DNA of 64,000 nt from Betaproteobacteria bacterium (GTDB taxonomy: Bacteria; Pseudomonadota; Gammaproteobacteria; Burkholderiales; Rhodocyclaceae). Both the position numbers and the translations under genes were made by a program. Positions 54,997 through 63,971 of the stretch are shown here, piece by piece. The DNA is taken from the NCBI GenBank assembly GCA_009782565.1, contig WRIU01000002.1, positions 1-64,000 of the forward strand, given 5' to 3'. Below the pieces are notes generated by a model. The model saw only the letters and a list, made by a program, of their open reading frames with translations. It did no database searches and had not been told where the DNA came from. Positions within the stretch are counted from its first letter, which is position 1. Each line of letters starts with the position of its first letter.

Positions 54997-56643
54997 ATGG
55001 AACGCGAATCGATGGAGTTCGATGTCTTGGTCGTTGGTGGTGGCCCGTCGGGTCTGGCGGCGGCAATCAAGCTCAAGCAGTTGGCCTCCGAGCGCAACCA
55101 CGATATTTCGGTGTGCCTCATCGACAAAGGCGCGGAAATCGGCGCGCATACCATGGCCGGCACTGTTTTTGACCCCAAATCCCTTACAGAGCTTTTCCCG
55201 GACTGGAAAGATCGCGGTGCGCCGATCAAAACCAACGCAGTAGAAGACCGCGTCCTGTACCTCACTGAAACCAAGGCTTATGCCTTTCCGCTCCCGCTCA
55301 TGCCGGATTGTTTCAACAATCATGGGAATTACATCGTCCGCCTGGGTGAAGTCACAAAATGGTTGGGCGAACAAGCCGAAGCACTGGGCGTGGAAGTCTA
55401 TCCGGGTTTCGCGGGCGCAGATGTGCTCTATGATGAAAACGGTGCGGTCAGGGGTGTCGTCACCGGCGACATGGGCGTCCTGCACGACGGCTCACCCGGC
55501 CCGAACTTCCAGCCCGGCATGGAACTTCTCGCCAAATACACCCTCTTCGCGGAGGGCTGCCGAGGTCACCTCGGCAAGCGGCTCGAAGCCAAATACAACC
55601 TGCGCGAAGGCGCAGACCCACAGGTTTTTGGCGTCGGCATCAAGGAACTCTGGGAAGTTCCCGGCAACCCCCATCACAAACCCGGCCTCATCATTCATAC
55701 CACAGGCTGGCCGCTGACCAACGATGTTTACGGCGGTTCGTTCTTGTACCACCTCGATGACAACCTCATCCAATTGGGTTACGTCGTCGGCCTGAATTAC
55801 AGCAATCCCTTCCTGTCGCCATTCGAGGAAATGCAGCGTTACAAGACTCACCCCGAGATTCGCAAATACCTGGAAGGTGGCAAACGTCTGGCCTACGGCG
55901 CGCGCGCCATTGCCACCGGCAACATCCAAAGCCTGCCACGCTTGGTTTTCCCCGGCGGCGCGCTCATCGGCGACGACGCGGGCTTCCTCAATGCCGCGCG
56001 CATCAAGGGCGCCCACGCTGCCATCAAATCCGGTATGCTCGTTGCCGAAGCCGCGTTTGACGCTCTCGTTGCCGGTCGCCAGCACGACACCCTCACCGCC
56101 TTCCCAATCGCCTTCCGCGAGTCGTGGCTCTACACCGAGTTGCACAAGACACGCAACTTCAAGCCGTTTATGAAGAAAACCTTCTGGGTGGGTTCCATCC
56201 TCTTCGGCATGGATCAAAAGCTCTTCTTCGGCAAAGCCCCTTGGACGCTGCACAACCACTGCGACCACGACAAGCTCAAGCCCGCTGCCGAATGTCAGAA
56301 AATCGACTATCCCAAGCCCGACGGCGTACTGACTTTCGACCGCCTGTCCTCGGTCTATCTCTCTAACGCTAACCACGAAGAAGACCAGCCCTGCCATCTG
56401 CGGCTCAAAGACCCCAACGTTGCCCTTTCCGTCAACCTGGAAATCTACGATTCGCCCGAACAGCGTTACTGTCCGGCGGGGGTCTACGAGATCGTGAATG
56501 ATGGTGAAAACGGCAAGCCACGGCTCCAGATCAACGGCCAGAACTGTCTGCACTGCAAGACCTGCGACATCAAAGACCCAACGCAGAACATCGACTGGGT
56601 CACGCCGCAGGGCGGTGAAGGGCCGATCTATCAGGGGATGTAA
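54997..56643 (+). CDS. Electron transfer flavoprotein-ubiquinone oxidoreductase
   Basis: ETF-QO passes electrons from ETF (fatty-acid or amino-acid oxidation) to ubiquinone at the membrane. The 548-residue product has the FAD motif FDVLVVGGGPSGLAAAIKLK and the C-terminal 4Fe-4S cluster motif in CPAGVYEIVN and QNCLHCKTCDIKDPTQNIDWVTPQGGEGP. The ATG at 54997 has a GAGAGGAG ribosome site. It is monocistronic with a good terminator. Confidence 0.96.
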   Translation: MERESMEFDVLVVGGGPSGLAAAIKLKQLASERNHDISVCLIDKGAEIGAHTMAGTVFDPKSLTELFPDWKDRGAPIKTNAVEDRVLYLTETKAYAFPLPLMPDCFNNHGNYIVRLGEVTKWLGEQAEALGVEVYPGFAGADVLYDENGAVRGVVTGDMGVLHDGSPGPNFQPGMELLAKYTLFAEGCRGHLGKRLEAKYNLREGADPQVFGVGIKELWEVPGNPHHKPGLIIHTTGWPLTNDVYGGSFLYHLDDNLIQLGYVVGLNYSNPFLSPFEEMQRYKTHPEIRKYLEGGKRLAYGARAIATGNIQSLPRLVFPGGALIGDDAGFLNAARIKGAHAAIKSGMLVAEAAFDALVAGRQHDTLTAFPIAFRESWLYTELHKTRNFKPFMKKTFWVGSILFGMDQKLFFGKAPWTLHNHCDHDKLKPAAECQKIDYPKPDGVLTFDRLSSVYLSNANHEEDQPCHLRLKDPNVALSVNLEIYDSPEQRYCPAGVYEIVNDGENGKPRLQINGQNCLHCKTCDIKDPTQNIDWVTPQGGEGPIYQGM

Positions 56644-56660
56644 TCGTCAAGCAAAGCTAG

Positions 56661-56693
56661 GGCGACAGGTCTATGCCTGTCGCCTTTTTTTTT
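56661..56693 (+). terminator. Rho-independent terminator of the ETF-QO gene
   Basis: Nine-base arms GGCGACAGG and CCTGTCGCC with a 6-base loop are followed by nine T residues. It starts 18 bases after the stop codon. Confidence 0.92.
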
Positions 56694-56730
56694 GTTGATT
56701 ATCCCTCTACAGTAATAGAAAGAAAAAAGA

Positions 56731-57474
56731 ATGAACGAAATCATCGCGTCTGGGGCGGAAGCCATTTGCGCCGAATTACGGGCGTTGATCGACCCTGAAA
56801 AAGCCATTGCGCTGCCGCGTTTTTTCAAAACCGGCCCTGGGCAATACGGGGAGGGGGACAAATTTCACGGCGTTGTTGTGCCAAAAATTCGGAAAGTTGC
56901 AACGGCGCACACAGGCGCGTCTGAAGCGGACATTCTGGCGCTGCTGCATTCGCAATTTCATGAAGAGCGGATGACAGCGCTATTTATTCTTATCGCGCAA
57001 TACCAGCGCGGGGACGAGGCCAGGAAAGAAGAAATTTTTAAATTCTACCTCGCGCACACGGATCGAATCAACAACTGGGATTTGGTCGATTTAAGTGCTC
57101 CGCATATCGTCGGCGCGCATCTTTTTGGAAAAAACGCCTCTATTTTGACAAAACTTGCGGAATCGCCGAATCTCTGGGAGAAGCGCATTTCGATTGTGGC
57201 GACGCATTATTTCATACGCAAAGGCGAAAGTCGGGAAACTCTTCGCATCGCAGAAAAACTACTCAACGATTCCCACGACCTGATTCATAAAGCGGTCGGC
57301 TGGATGCTGCGCGAGGTTGGGAAACGCTGCACACTCGAAGAGGAGCGCACCTTCCTTGACGCTCACGCCGCCGTCATGCCACGAACCATGCTGCGTTATG
57401 CTATTGAGCGTTTCCCGGAAGAACTGCGTAGGCATTATTTGAAGATGGGAAAATTCGCACTAAGGATTCCCTGA
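56731..57474 (+). CDS. AlkD-like DNA alkylation repair protein
   Basis: A 247-residue all-helical HEAT-repeat protein of the DNA alkylation repair family (AlkC/AlkD superfamily), which excises positively charged alkylated bases. RINNWDLVDLSAPHIVGAHL has the conserved Trp and Asp. LWEKRISIVATHYFIRKGE and DLIHKAVGWMLREVGKR hold conserved basic residues. It stands alone after the ETF-QO terminator. Activity on specific lesions is not deducible. Confidence 0.85.
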   Translation: MNEIIASGAEAICAELRALIDPEKAIALPRFFKTGPGQYGEGDKFHGVVVPKIRKVATAHTGASEADILALLHSQFHEERMTALFILIAQYQRGDEARKEEIFKFYLAHTDRINNWDLVDLSAPHIVGAHLFGKNASILTKLAESPNLWEKRISIVATHYFIRKGESRETLRIAEKLLNDSHDLIHKAVGWMLREVGKRCTLEEERTFLDAHAAVMPRTMLRYAIERFPEELRRHYLKMGKFALRIP

Positions 57475-57541
57475 ACTGCAAGTTGCCGGGATCGGACTTG
57501 TCCGTGAGGGATATATCACGCGAAAGAAAAGGGCAGGTCAA

Positions 57542-57547
57542 TATAAT
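57542..57547 (+). promoter_or_regulatory. Candidate -10 element for the small membrane-protein gene
   Basis: A TATAAT lies 34 bases before the ATG at 57581. No good -35 is seen, so confidence is low. Confidence 0.35.
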
Positions 57548-57580
57548 AGTGCCGTCTGCCCGAAATGTGACGTGTGGAAA

Positions 57581-58024
57581 ATGAACACTGTTGCCTGGAT
57601 GTTCCTGGTTTTGCTGATTGGTGGGTTGGCTTATGTAATGGTATTCCGTGTGCGTACTCGGGCAGGGAAACGCAAACGCATGAACCGGCACCTCACGTCG
57701 CTTTCCGAAATGAGCAAACCGCCTTTGCGAGTGTACAAATATCATGCCGTGGAACTGCGGCTTTGCGACGATCCCTGCGAATCTGCGTTGGCTATTGCCG
57801 GCAAGCGTTTGCTGAAATCGGAAGCGCCCGCCCTGCCTCTGACCGGATGCCATCACAAGAAATGTATGTGCGCCTATATCCAGTATGACGACCGCCGCTT
57901 CGTGCAGCGCCGAGTCGAGTCTTCCCCGTATGGAAGGCCGACGGGCGGGCGGCTGAGGGAAGAGCGGCGAAGGGAAGAGCGGCGGAGAGCCGCGTGGGAC
58001 AGGCATGGGCGCAGTCCGAGATAG
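57581..58024 (+). CDS. Hypothetical single-pass membrane protein
   Basis: A 147-residue protein of unknown function. One N-terminal membrane helix (about 5-23, TVAWMFLVLLIGGLAYVMVF) is followed by a basic stretch, then a central part with cysteines in DDPCESALAIAG and GCHHKKCMCAYIQYDDRR. The tail is Arg-rich (REERRREERRRAAW). The paired cysteines resemble a metal- or disulfide-binding site. GTG 57572 is an alternative start; ATG 57581 is preferred. Confidence 0.6.
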   Translation: MNTVAWMFLVLLIGGLAYVMVFRVRTRAGKRKRMNRHLTSLSEMSKPPLRVYKYHAVELRLCDDPCESALAIAGKRLLKSEAPALPLTGCHHKKCMCAYIQYDDRRFVQRRVESSPYGRPTGGRLREERRREERRRAAWDRHGRSPR

Positions 58025-58098
58025 CGCGTTTTTTGTATAGGACTAAACATCTCTCCAGGAAAACGCTGATTTAAGGTGTTTTTTGACATTATCGCCAC

Positions 58099-59193
58099 TC
58101 AACCCGCGTCATCGCGGGTGGCGGTCTGTTCGAGCAATTTGGCAAACGCCTGTTCAAACAGCGCCAGCCCGTCAGCCTGGAGGATTTCGCCAACTTCGGA
58201 CATGTCGATGCTATGCGAGGCAAGCCGCTCGATGAGCGCATGCGCGGCGTCCGCACCGTGCATCAGGGTTTCATTGACGCGGCCATGATCGCGCAGGGCG
58301 GCCAGGGTCGCATCGGGCAGGGTCGTTACCGTTTCCGCGCCAATCAATGGTTCGACATAGAGCAGGTCATCGTAGGCGGGGTTCTTCGTGCCGGTGCTTG
58401 CCCACAGCAGATATTGCGGACGTGCGCCCGCCGCGCGCAGGGCCGCGAAGTCCGAACCATGAAAACGCTTGCGCCAGGTTCGATAGGCAAGCCGCGCCAT
58501 GGCAACCGCCGCCTGTCCGCGCAACGGCAAGGCTTCGCCGCCAATCGCCTCAATGCGCGCGTCGACCAGGGTATCGACCCGCGATAGGAAAAGGCTTGCT
58601 ACCGACATGGCCTGTTCGATCGCGCCACCCGCCGCCCGCAGGCGTTCGAGTCCGCGCAGATAGGCGTCCGCCGCCGCATGGGCATGCGCGAGCGAAAACA
58701 GCAATGTGACATTGACGTTGATGCCATCGCCAATCAACCGTTCGACCGCGACCAGGCCAGCGGGCGTGGCGGGAACCTTGATGAGCAGGTTGGGGCGTCC
58801 GATTTGGGCGTGAAGGCGCTTGCCTGCCGCCACTGTGCCTTCGGCATCAAAGGCGAGCGCGGGCGAGACTTCGAGGCTCACGTATCCGGCATTGCCGCGT
58901 GACTGCTCAAACAAGGGGCGCAATAAATCACAGGCGCGCTGCACATCCGCGATAGCCAGCCGTTCATAGCGTTCTTCCGCCGTGATGGGCTGCTGTTTGA
59001 GGCGGGCAAGATCGTCTTTGTAATCGTGCCCATCGGCGATGGCTTTCTGGAAAATCGCCGGGTTGGTGGTAATCCCGGCAATGCCATCCTCGGAAATGAG
59101 GCACGCGAGGACTCCCCCGTTGAGCAGGGCGCGGGACAGGTTATCGAGCCAGATTTGCTGGCCGAGGGCGCGGACTTGGAGCAGCGGGTTCAT
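58099..59193 (-). CDS. tal: Transaldolase
   Basis: This pentose-phosphate enzyme transfers dihydroxyacetone units. The 364-residue form is the longer Tal type. It has the substrate Asp in QIWLDNLSR, GITTNPAIFQKAI, the Schiff-base lysine in NLLIKVPATPAG, and NVTLLFSLAHAHAAADAYLRG. The ATG at 59193 is set by a ribosome site (GGAGGGG) that is part of a dispersed repeat. It lies downstream of sodB in the same direction. Confidence 0.94.
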   Translation of the reverse strand: MNPLLQVRALGQQIWLDNLSRALLNGGVLACLISEDGIAGITTNPAIFQKAIADGHDYKDDLARLKQQPITAEERYERLAIADVQRACDLLRPLFEQSRGNAGYVSLEVSPALAFDAEGTVAAGKRLHAQIGRPNLLIKVPATPAGLVAVERLIGDGINVNVTLLFSLAHAHAAADAYLRGLERLRAAGGAIEQAMSVASLFLSRVDTLVDARIEAIGGEALPLRGQAAVAMARLAYRTWRKRFHGSDFAALRAAGARPQYLLWASTGTKNPAYDDLLYVEPLIGAETVTTLPDATLAALRDHGRVNETLMHGADAAHALIERLASHSIDMSEVGEILQADGLALFEQAFAKLLEQTATRDDAG

Positions 59194-59196
59194 GAT

Positions 59197-59237
59197 ATTC
59201 CCCTCCCTGGAGGGGTGGCGCGAAGCGACGGGGTGGT
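59197..59237. repeat. 41-bp dispersed palindromic repeat, copy B, carrying the tal ribosome binding site
   Basis: Nearly identical (38 of 41) to 47723-47763. On the minus strand its arm GGAGGGG lies six bases before the tal ATG and serves as Shine-Dalgarno. The opposite arm CCCCTCC could pair with it and hide it. Confidence 0.8.
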
Positions 59238-59249
59238 TAGGCAATGCTG

Positions 59250-59313
59250 GCGAGGAGCGCAGCGACGAAGCAATCCAGAAAAAGGCGTCTGGATTGCTTC
59301 GCTTCGCTCGCAA
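59250..59313. repeat. Imperfect palindrome between sodB and tal
   Basis: Arms ending GAAGCAATCCAG and starting CTGGATTGCTTC, extended by CGAGGAGCGCAGCGAC-like sequence on the left and GCTTCGCTCG on the right, form a long hairpin around an A-rich loop. It is a typical dispersed intergenic palindrome. Confidence 0.7.
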
Positions 59314-59337
59314 TGACGAAAAGCTTTCACCCGGCAA

Positions 59338-59922
59338 TCAGCCGAAGTTTTCCGCTGCGAAGTCCCAATTCACCAGTTTGTCGAGAAAGGCGGCGACAAA
59401 ATCGGGTCGGCGGTTGCGGTAGTCGATGTAATAGGCGTGTTCCCACACGTCGACGGTGATAAGCGGCTTGTCACCCGCGGTAAGCGGCGTTCCGGCATTG
59501 CTGGTGTTGACGATGTCGAGGCTGCCGTCGGTTTTTTTCACCAGCCATGTCCATCCGGAACCGAAATTGCTCACCGCAGATGCTTGGAAGGCTTTCTTGA
59601 ATTCCGCGAACGAACCCCATTTTTTGGCAATGGCCGCCGCCAGCGCGCCGACGGGTTCCCCGCCGCCGTTGGGCTTGAGGCTGTTCCAGAAAAAAGTGTG
59701 GTTCCAGACTTGTGCTGCGTTGTTGAAAATGCCGCCCGCAGGTGCTTTTCTGATGATGGCTTCGAGATCGAGATTTTCGTACTCGGTGCCCTTGGCCAGA
59801 TTGTTGAGATTGGTTACGTAAGCCTGGTGGTGCTTGCCGTAATGGAATTCCAAAGTTTCCGCCGAAATGTGAGGAGCCAGGGCATCCTGGGCATAAGGCA
59901 GGACGGGTAGCGTGTGTGTCAT
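59338..59922 (-). CDS. sodB: Superoxide dismutase [Fe]
   Basis: A cytoplasmic superoxide-dismuting enzyme of 194 residues. The metal ligands are the His in [15 protein letters not shown], the His in [14 protein letters not shown], and the Asp and His in [17 protein letters not shown]. The pattern around the active site ([10 protein letters not shown]) favours an iron form. A longer frame opens at 59997, but ATG 59922 gives the normal N terminus. A 242-base divergent region separates it from the MFS gene. Confidence 0.95.
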   Translation of the reverse strand: MTHTLPVLPYAQDALAPHISAETLEFHYGKHHQAYVTNLNNLAKGTEYENLDLEAIIRKAPAGGIFNNAAQVWNHTFFWNSLKPNGGGEPVGALAAAIAKKWGSFAEFKKAFQASAVSNFGSGWTWLVKKTDGSLDIVNTSNAGTPLTAGDKPLITVDVWEHAYYIDYRNRRPDFVAAFLDKLVNWDFAAENFG

Positions 59923-60164
59923 ATCGAGAGTGTCTCCTGTAGGTTTCGTGCGGGCGCGGGAGTGGCCCGCGTTCGTTGAGGGTAGGCATGCTGTCATGCT
60001 TAGAGGTTCCAGGTACGGTAATTCATCTTAGATTCCGAACCTGTTTGGGGATCGTAGAGCCGATAGCGATGATGGTAGCTCATGCTGTCTGAAGTTAAAA
60101 TCTAAAAATATTCTATTTTTCCTGGCTCTATAGTTCGACTGTGTCTTTTCCAGAGAGTAACGCG
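59923..60164. other. Divergent intergenic region, sodB/MFS
   Basis: A 242-base gap. The distal part is AT-rich, with AAAATATTCTATTTTT near 60104-60120. It must hold both promoters. No regulator box (for example Fur) was recognised with confidence. Confidence 0.4.
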
Positions 60165-61361
60165 ATGAGTCCCGCCGAGCGGCGTGCGGGCGTGAGCCTT
60201 GCGGCCATATTCGCCCTGCGAATGCTCGGCCTGTTCCTGATCCTGCCCGTGTTCGCCGTCCACGCGCACACCATTCCGGGCGGAAACAACGCTACTTATG
60301 TTGGTCTGGCAATCGGTGCTTACGGATTTACCCAAGCGTTTCTGCAAATCCTCTTTGGCATGGCCTCGGATCGATACGGACGTAAACCCGTGATTCTTTT
60401 CGGGTTGGCGCTGTTCGTGATCGGCAGCGCTGTCGCGGCGCTCGCAACCGACATCTATACAATCATCATTGGTCGCGTTCTCCAAGGCTCTGGTGCCATC
60501 TCGGCTGCCGTCACGGCACTGGCCGCCGATTTGACGCGCGACCAGCACCGCACCAAGATCATGGCAATGATCGGATCGAGCATCGGACTCGTATTCGCCC
60601 TCTCGATGGTTGCCGCACCGCTGCTCTACGCCGCCATCGGCATGTCCGGCATCTTCTGGCTTACCGCCGCACTGGCTCTCGGCGCAATGGCGCTGACGAT
60701 CTGGGTCGTGCCTTCTGAGCCTGCCACGCAAGCCGCGCCGCACAGCGTGGAAGGGGTTTTCCGCCACATCCTGCGCCACGGGCCGTTGATGCGCCTCAAT
60801 TTCGGAGTTTTTGCCCTGCATCTCATCCAGACGATGATGTGGGTTACTGTACCTACGGCGCTGGCAACGCGCGGAGGCTTACCCGTTACCGCGCACTGGA
60901 AAATCTACCTGCCAGCGGTGCTCTTGTCTTTCGCCGTCATGATTCCCTCGATCATCGCTGCCGAGCGGGGCAGACGTTTCAAGCCCGTCTACACCGGCGC
61001 AGTCGCCCTGCTCGCGCTCGTCCAACTTGGGCTTTACACATCGACAGGCAACATCTGGTTTGCCACGTTATGGCTCACCTTCTTTTTTATTGCGTTCAAT
61101 ATCCTTGAGGCTATGCAACCATCATTGATTTCGCGTATCGTATCGCCTGGGATCAAAGGAGCGGCTCTTGGCGTATACAATACTCTGCAATCCATCGGGC
61201 TTTTTCTTGGAGGTACCATTGGCGGCTGGATTGTCCATCGGTTTGGGGAAACCGCTGTCGGTTGGTGCTGCGGCAGTCTTGCCCTCTCATGGCTGATCTT
61301 GACCCTCGCTTGCCCGTTGGCGCTTCCACCCAAGACTGAACCCGCCCACCATCAAATATAG
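60165..61361 (+). CDS. MFS transporter
   Basis: A 398-residue inner-membrane protein with twelve predicted helices. The major-facilitator signature [16 protein letters not shown] lies after helix 2, and [37 protein letters not shown] is around helices 4-5. ATG 60165 has a GAGAG ribosome site; GTG 60141 is an alternative. It lies 34 bases before ssb. The substrate is unknown. Confidence 0.9.
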   Translation: MSPAERRAGVSLAAIFALRMLGLFLILPVFAVHAHTIPGGNNATYVGLAIGAYGFTQAFLQILFGMASDRYGRKPVILFGLALFVIGSAVAALATDIYTIIIGRVLQGSGAISAAVTALAADLTRDQHRTKIMAMIGSSIGLVFALSMVAAPLLYAAIGMSGIFWLTAALALGAMALTIWVVPSEPATQAAPHSVEGVFRHILRHGPLMRLNFGVFALHLIQTMMWVTVPTALATRGGLPVTAHWKIYLPAVLLSFAVMIPSIIAAERGRRFKPVYTGAVALLALVQLGLYTSTGNIWFATLWLTFFFIAFNILEAMQPSLISRIVSPGIKGAALGVYNTLQSIGLFLGGTIGGWIVHRFGETAVGWCCGSLALSWLILTLACPLALPPKTEPAHHQI

Positions 61362-61395
61362 CCCTTACATCCAAACGCACTTACAGGAGAATCAC

Positions 61396-61866
61396 ATGGC
61401 GTCCGTCAACAAAGCCATCCTCATTGGCAACCTGGGCCGTGACCCGGAAATCCGCTACATGCCTAATGGTGACGCGGTCTGCAACGTTACCCTTGCCACG
61501 ACTGATAGCTGGAACGACAAAGCGAGCGGCGAGCGGCGCGAAAGTACGGAATGGCATCGTGTCGTGCTCTTCCGCAAGCTCGCGGAAATTGCCGGGCAAT
61601 ACCTGAAAAAAGGCTCCCAAGTCTATTTCGAGGGCCGCATCCGGACCCGCAAATGGCAGGACAAGGACGGTGCTGACCGTTACACCACCGAAATCGAAGC
61701 CTCGGAAATGAAGATGCTTGGTCGCCGGGAAGGCGGCGGTGACGCGCCGATGCCGCGCGACAACCCGGACGCCGCCCCTGACTCCCGTCAGGCTTCGTCC
61801 CCTGCCAAGGCTCCGGCGGGCGATTCTGGCGGATTCGGCAATTTCGACGACGACATTCCGTTTTGA
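61396..61866 (+). CDS. ssb: Single-stranded DNA-binding protein
   Basis: A 156-residue SSB with an OB fold in residues 1-110 ([78 protein letters not shown]). A Gly/Pro/Ser-rich linker follows, and the acidic tip NFDDDIPF recruits partner proteins. The ACAGGAG ribosome site lies ~8 bases before the ATG. Confidence 0.96.
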   Translation: MASVNKAILIGNLGRDPEIRYMPNGDAVCNVTLATTDSWNDKASGERRESTEWHRVVLFRKLAEIAGQYLKKGSQVYFEGRIRTRKWQDKDGADRYTTEIEASEMKMLGRREGGGDAPMPRDNPDAAPDSRQASSPAKAPAGDSGGFGNFDDDIPF

Positions 61867-61898
61867 GCGGATTTTGTCAATCCTGAACCTTCCTTCCC

Positions 61899-61941
61899 CT
61901 CTCCCGGCGCTACGCGCCACCCTCTCCCGCGAGGGGGAGGG
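61899..61941. repeat. C/G-rich palindromes downstream of ssb
   Basis: A GGCGC-TAC-GCGCC hairpin (61906-61918) and a CCCTCTCCC/GGGGGAGGG hairpin lie in tandem. They resemble the repeat inserted between fliQ and fliR. They may stabilise or end the ssb transcript. Confidence 0.55.
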
Positions 61942-61950
61942 TGCTCAGGC

Positions 61951-62005
61951 GGGAGCCGGATGATCGTACCAGGGAATCCCCAAGCTTCAGGCTGGGGTGA
62001 CTCAA
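61951..62005 (+). repeat. Palindromic element resembling an IS200/IS605 right end, copy 2
   Basis: GGGAGCCG, GGAATCCCC, a bulged stem-loop (61978-61997) and GACTCAA follow the same order as at 14231-14295. The last ~44 bases of the two copies are closely alike. Confidence 0.55.
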
Positions 62006-62015
62006 TGAAACGCCG

Positions 62016-63203
62016 TTATTGTATTTGGCTGCTATAGCCCCAGATCACAGGCCAGTCATACGTTGGCAAGCGGGGCAAATCGTCATGGGCGTAGCCAAGG
62101 ATGCGGAAATCGCGCGACCCCGTGCGTTGTTTAATGAGTCGGGCGCACGGAACAGGGTGCGGCTGCCCGTTGGCATCGAGGAACGACCAGACTTCGCGTG
62201 GGATCAGGGTCGTTGCGCGCGTAAGATCATAGGAGCGGCGGCTGACGATGGCCATTTCGCCGTTGGACAGGCGCACGATAGTGCCAGGCGGGAACAGGCC
62301 AAGCCGCCCCATCAGAAGGCGTGTCAGGCTGATGTCGAGCACATCGAGGTCGGCCCCGAAAATCTGTTTGGTCAATCCGGGCAAGTCTCGCGCGCGGGAC
62401 ATGCTCCAATACAAGGGGCCGCGTCCCCGCCGCATACGTTGGCGGGCAGCGAAGATATCGACCAAGCGCAACATGCGCGCTTCCAGAATGATACTGCCCC
62501 TGGAAAGCCCGTTGGGATAGCCGCTGCCGTTGAGGTTCTCATGATGTTGCAGCACCGCGCGCGACCAGGCTTCGGGAACGCCGACACCCAGCAGGATTTC
62601 GGCAGCCTGGTTCGGATGCTTCATGAGCAGTGTTCGGAACGAATGGGGCAATGGCCCTGCACAATTTGCCATTTCGTCGTGCAGTGCCATGCTTCCCAGA
62701 TTCATCGTCAGAGCCGAACCGATCAGGCTGATAACTTCATGGCGGGTAAATGCGTGCGCGACACCCAATTCGGCAACGAAGAGCGCCGCTAAAATCGTTT
62801 GGCATACACTTGGTGCGCCGGGGTTAGCCACGCGCATGAAACCGATACAGGCATCGGGGTCGAATTGCCAGTTCAAATAGATGGATTCGGCAAGTTCCTC
62901 GCACACCTCGACGCTGAAACTGTCATTTGTGCTCAACGCCGCGTCGGCCAAGGAGAGTTTCTTGCCGATGGCAACCAGGGCGCGTAAAGGATCGTCGGTC
63001 AGAATGGCCGTGGCCTGTTGAGCATTGCAGAATAGACGGCGGTTGCCCAGTTTTTTTTGGATGTTCTCGCTGATCAACGCGCCTTCGCGCAGCAGCAGGT
63101 TTTCGTTGCCATCGAAGAAATCGCAGGGCGCGATCGTCCCGATCAGTGCGGGAGACAACGTTACGGCCCGCAGGATGAATGCGGTCGATGCTGGCATCAG
63201 CAA
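62016..63203 (-). CDS. HD-GYP-like protein with a degenerate HD motif
   Basis: A 395-residue protein related to HD-GYP c-di-GMP phosphodiesterases. The GYP part is kept in LQHHENLNGSGYPNGLSRGSI (HHE 220-222, GYP 228-230), as are His196 in KHPNQAAEILL and Asp249 in LRLVDIFAA. But the defining HD pair is Met167-Asn168 in GSALTMNLGSMALHDE. The N-terminal ~90 residues have no recognised domain. The start may be 63203 or ATG 63197. It may be an inactive c-di-GMP-binding or scaffold protein. It follows the YecA/SEC-C gene. Confidence 0.75.
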   Translation of the reverse strand: MLMPASTAFILRAVTLSPALIGTIAPCDFFDGNENLLLREGALISENIQKKLGNRRLFCNAQQATAILTDDPLRALVAIGKKLSLADAALSTNDSFSVEVCEELAESIYLNWQFDPDACIGFMRVANPGAPSVCQTILAALFVAELGVAHAFTRHEVISLIGSALTMNLGSMALHDEMANCAGPLPHSFRTLLMKHPNQAAEILLGVGVPEAWSRAVLQHHENLNGSGYPNGLSRGSIILEARMLRLVDIFAARQRMRRGRGPLYWSMSRARDLPGLTKQIFGADLDVLDISLTRLLMGRLGLFPPGTIVRLSNGEMAIVSRRSYDLTRATTLIPREVWSFLDANGQPHPVPCARLIKQRTGSRDFRILGYAHDDLPRLPTYDWPVIWGYSSQIQ

Positions 63204-63212
63204 CCCTCGCCT

Positions 63213-63971
63213 TCAGCCACGGTCGTCCCCGCAGCACTTTTTGTATTTCTTGCCGCTGCCGCAGGGACAAGGGTCGTTGCGCCCGGCTTCCGACGGGGAT
63301 GAAGGCGATGTTTCCAATTTGATGGGTTGGGGCGCGGGCAGGCCGATGGCGCGCCAACGCGCAAAAATACCATTGACTGCCTCGCCTGCGGCTTCCAGCC
63401 AGCCAAGTCGCGTTTCATCGTCGGCGGTATCGGCTTCTTCGTTTTCCCACGGCGCGGTAATCCGCAGCAAGGCATTCTGCACATCGTCGGCGACTTCGTC
63501 CGGGAAGCTTTCCTGCCAATCATCGGGCCACAGATCGAGCCCCTGCATAAAACCGTTGATCCACTCGTCGCCGATTTTCAGCTTGTCGCTGCCTTCTTCA
63601 GTGGCGAAGCAGAACGGTTCCCAGCGTTCGTCCCTGTTCTCGCGTCCAAGCGTGGTGGCTATCTCGTTGTAGTAAGCCAGAACGAGATGAATTGCGCGTT
63701 GCACGGTATTGCCCGTGCCAAAATTCGTTTCACCGTATGCCGACCAGACTTCAGGCAACCAGCTCTCGCGCTCGATCATCTCTGGCGACAGGAGCACGCC
63801 CGCCAGGAAGCCATCGAGCATTTCGAGGTCCATGCAGTCTTCCGGCACGGCATCCGAGACGAGGAGTGCCTCCAAGGCATCCATTTCTTCGTCGCTGAGC
63901 AGCAAAGGGGAAAAGTCGGAACTGGGAAGCATCGAACCGCCACCGGATGAGGTCTGGATAATTATCGCCAT
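63213..63971 (-). CDS. YecA/UPF0149 family protein with SEC-C zinc finger
   Basis: A 252-residue acidic protein. The UPF0149 domain (about 25-175) has [36 protein letters not shown] and surrounding helices. The C-terminal SEC-C motif [19 protein letters not shown] binds zinc and is also found in SecA. The start may be 63971 or ATG 63932; neither has a good ribosome site. It is encoded 9 bases upstream of the HD-GYP-like gene. Function is not established. Confidence 0.88.
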   Translation of the reverse strand: MAIIIQTSSGGGSMLPSSDFSPLLLSDEEMDALEALLVSDAVPEDCMDLEMLDGFLAGVLLSPEMIERESWLPEVWSAYGETNFGTGNTVQRAIHLVLAYYNEIATTLGRENRDERWEPFCFATEEGSDKLKIGDEWINGFMQGLDLWPDDWQESFPDEVADDVQNALLRITAPWENEEADTADDETRLGWLEAAGEAVNGIFARWRAIGLPAPQPIKLETSPSSPSEAGRNDPCPCGSGKKYKKCCGDDRG

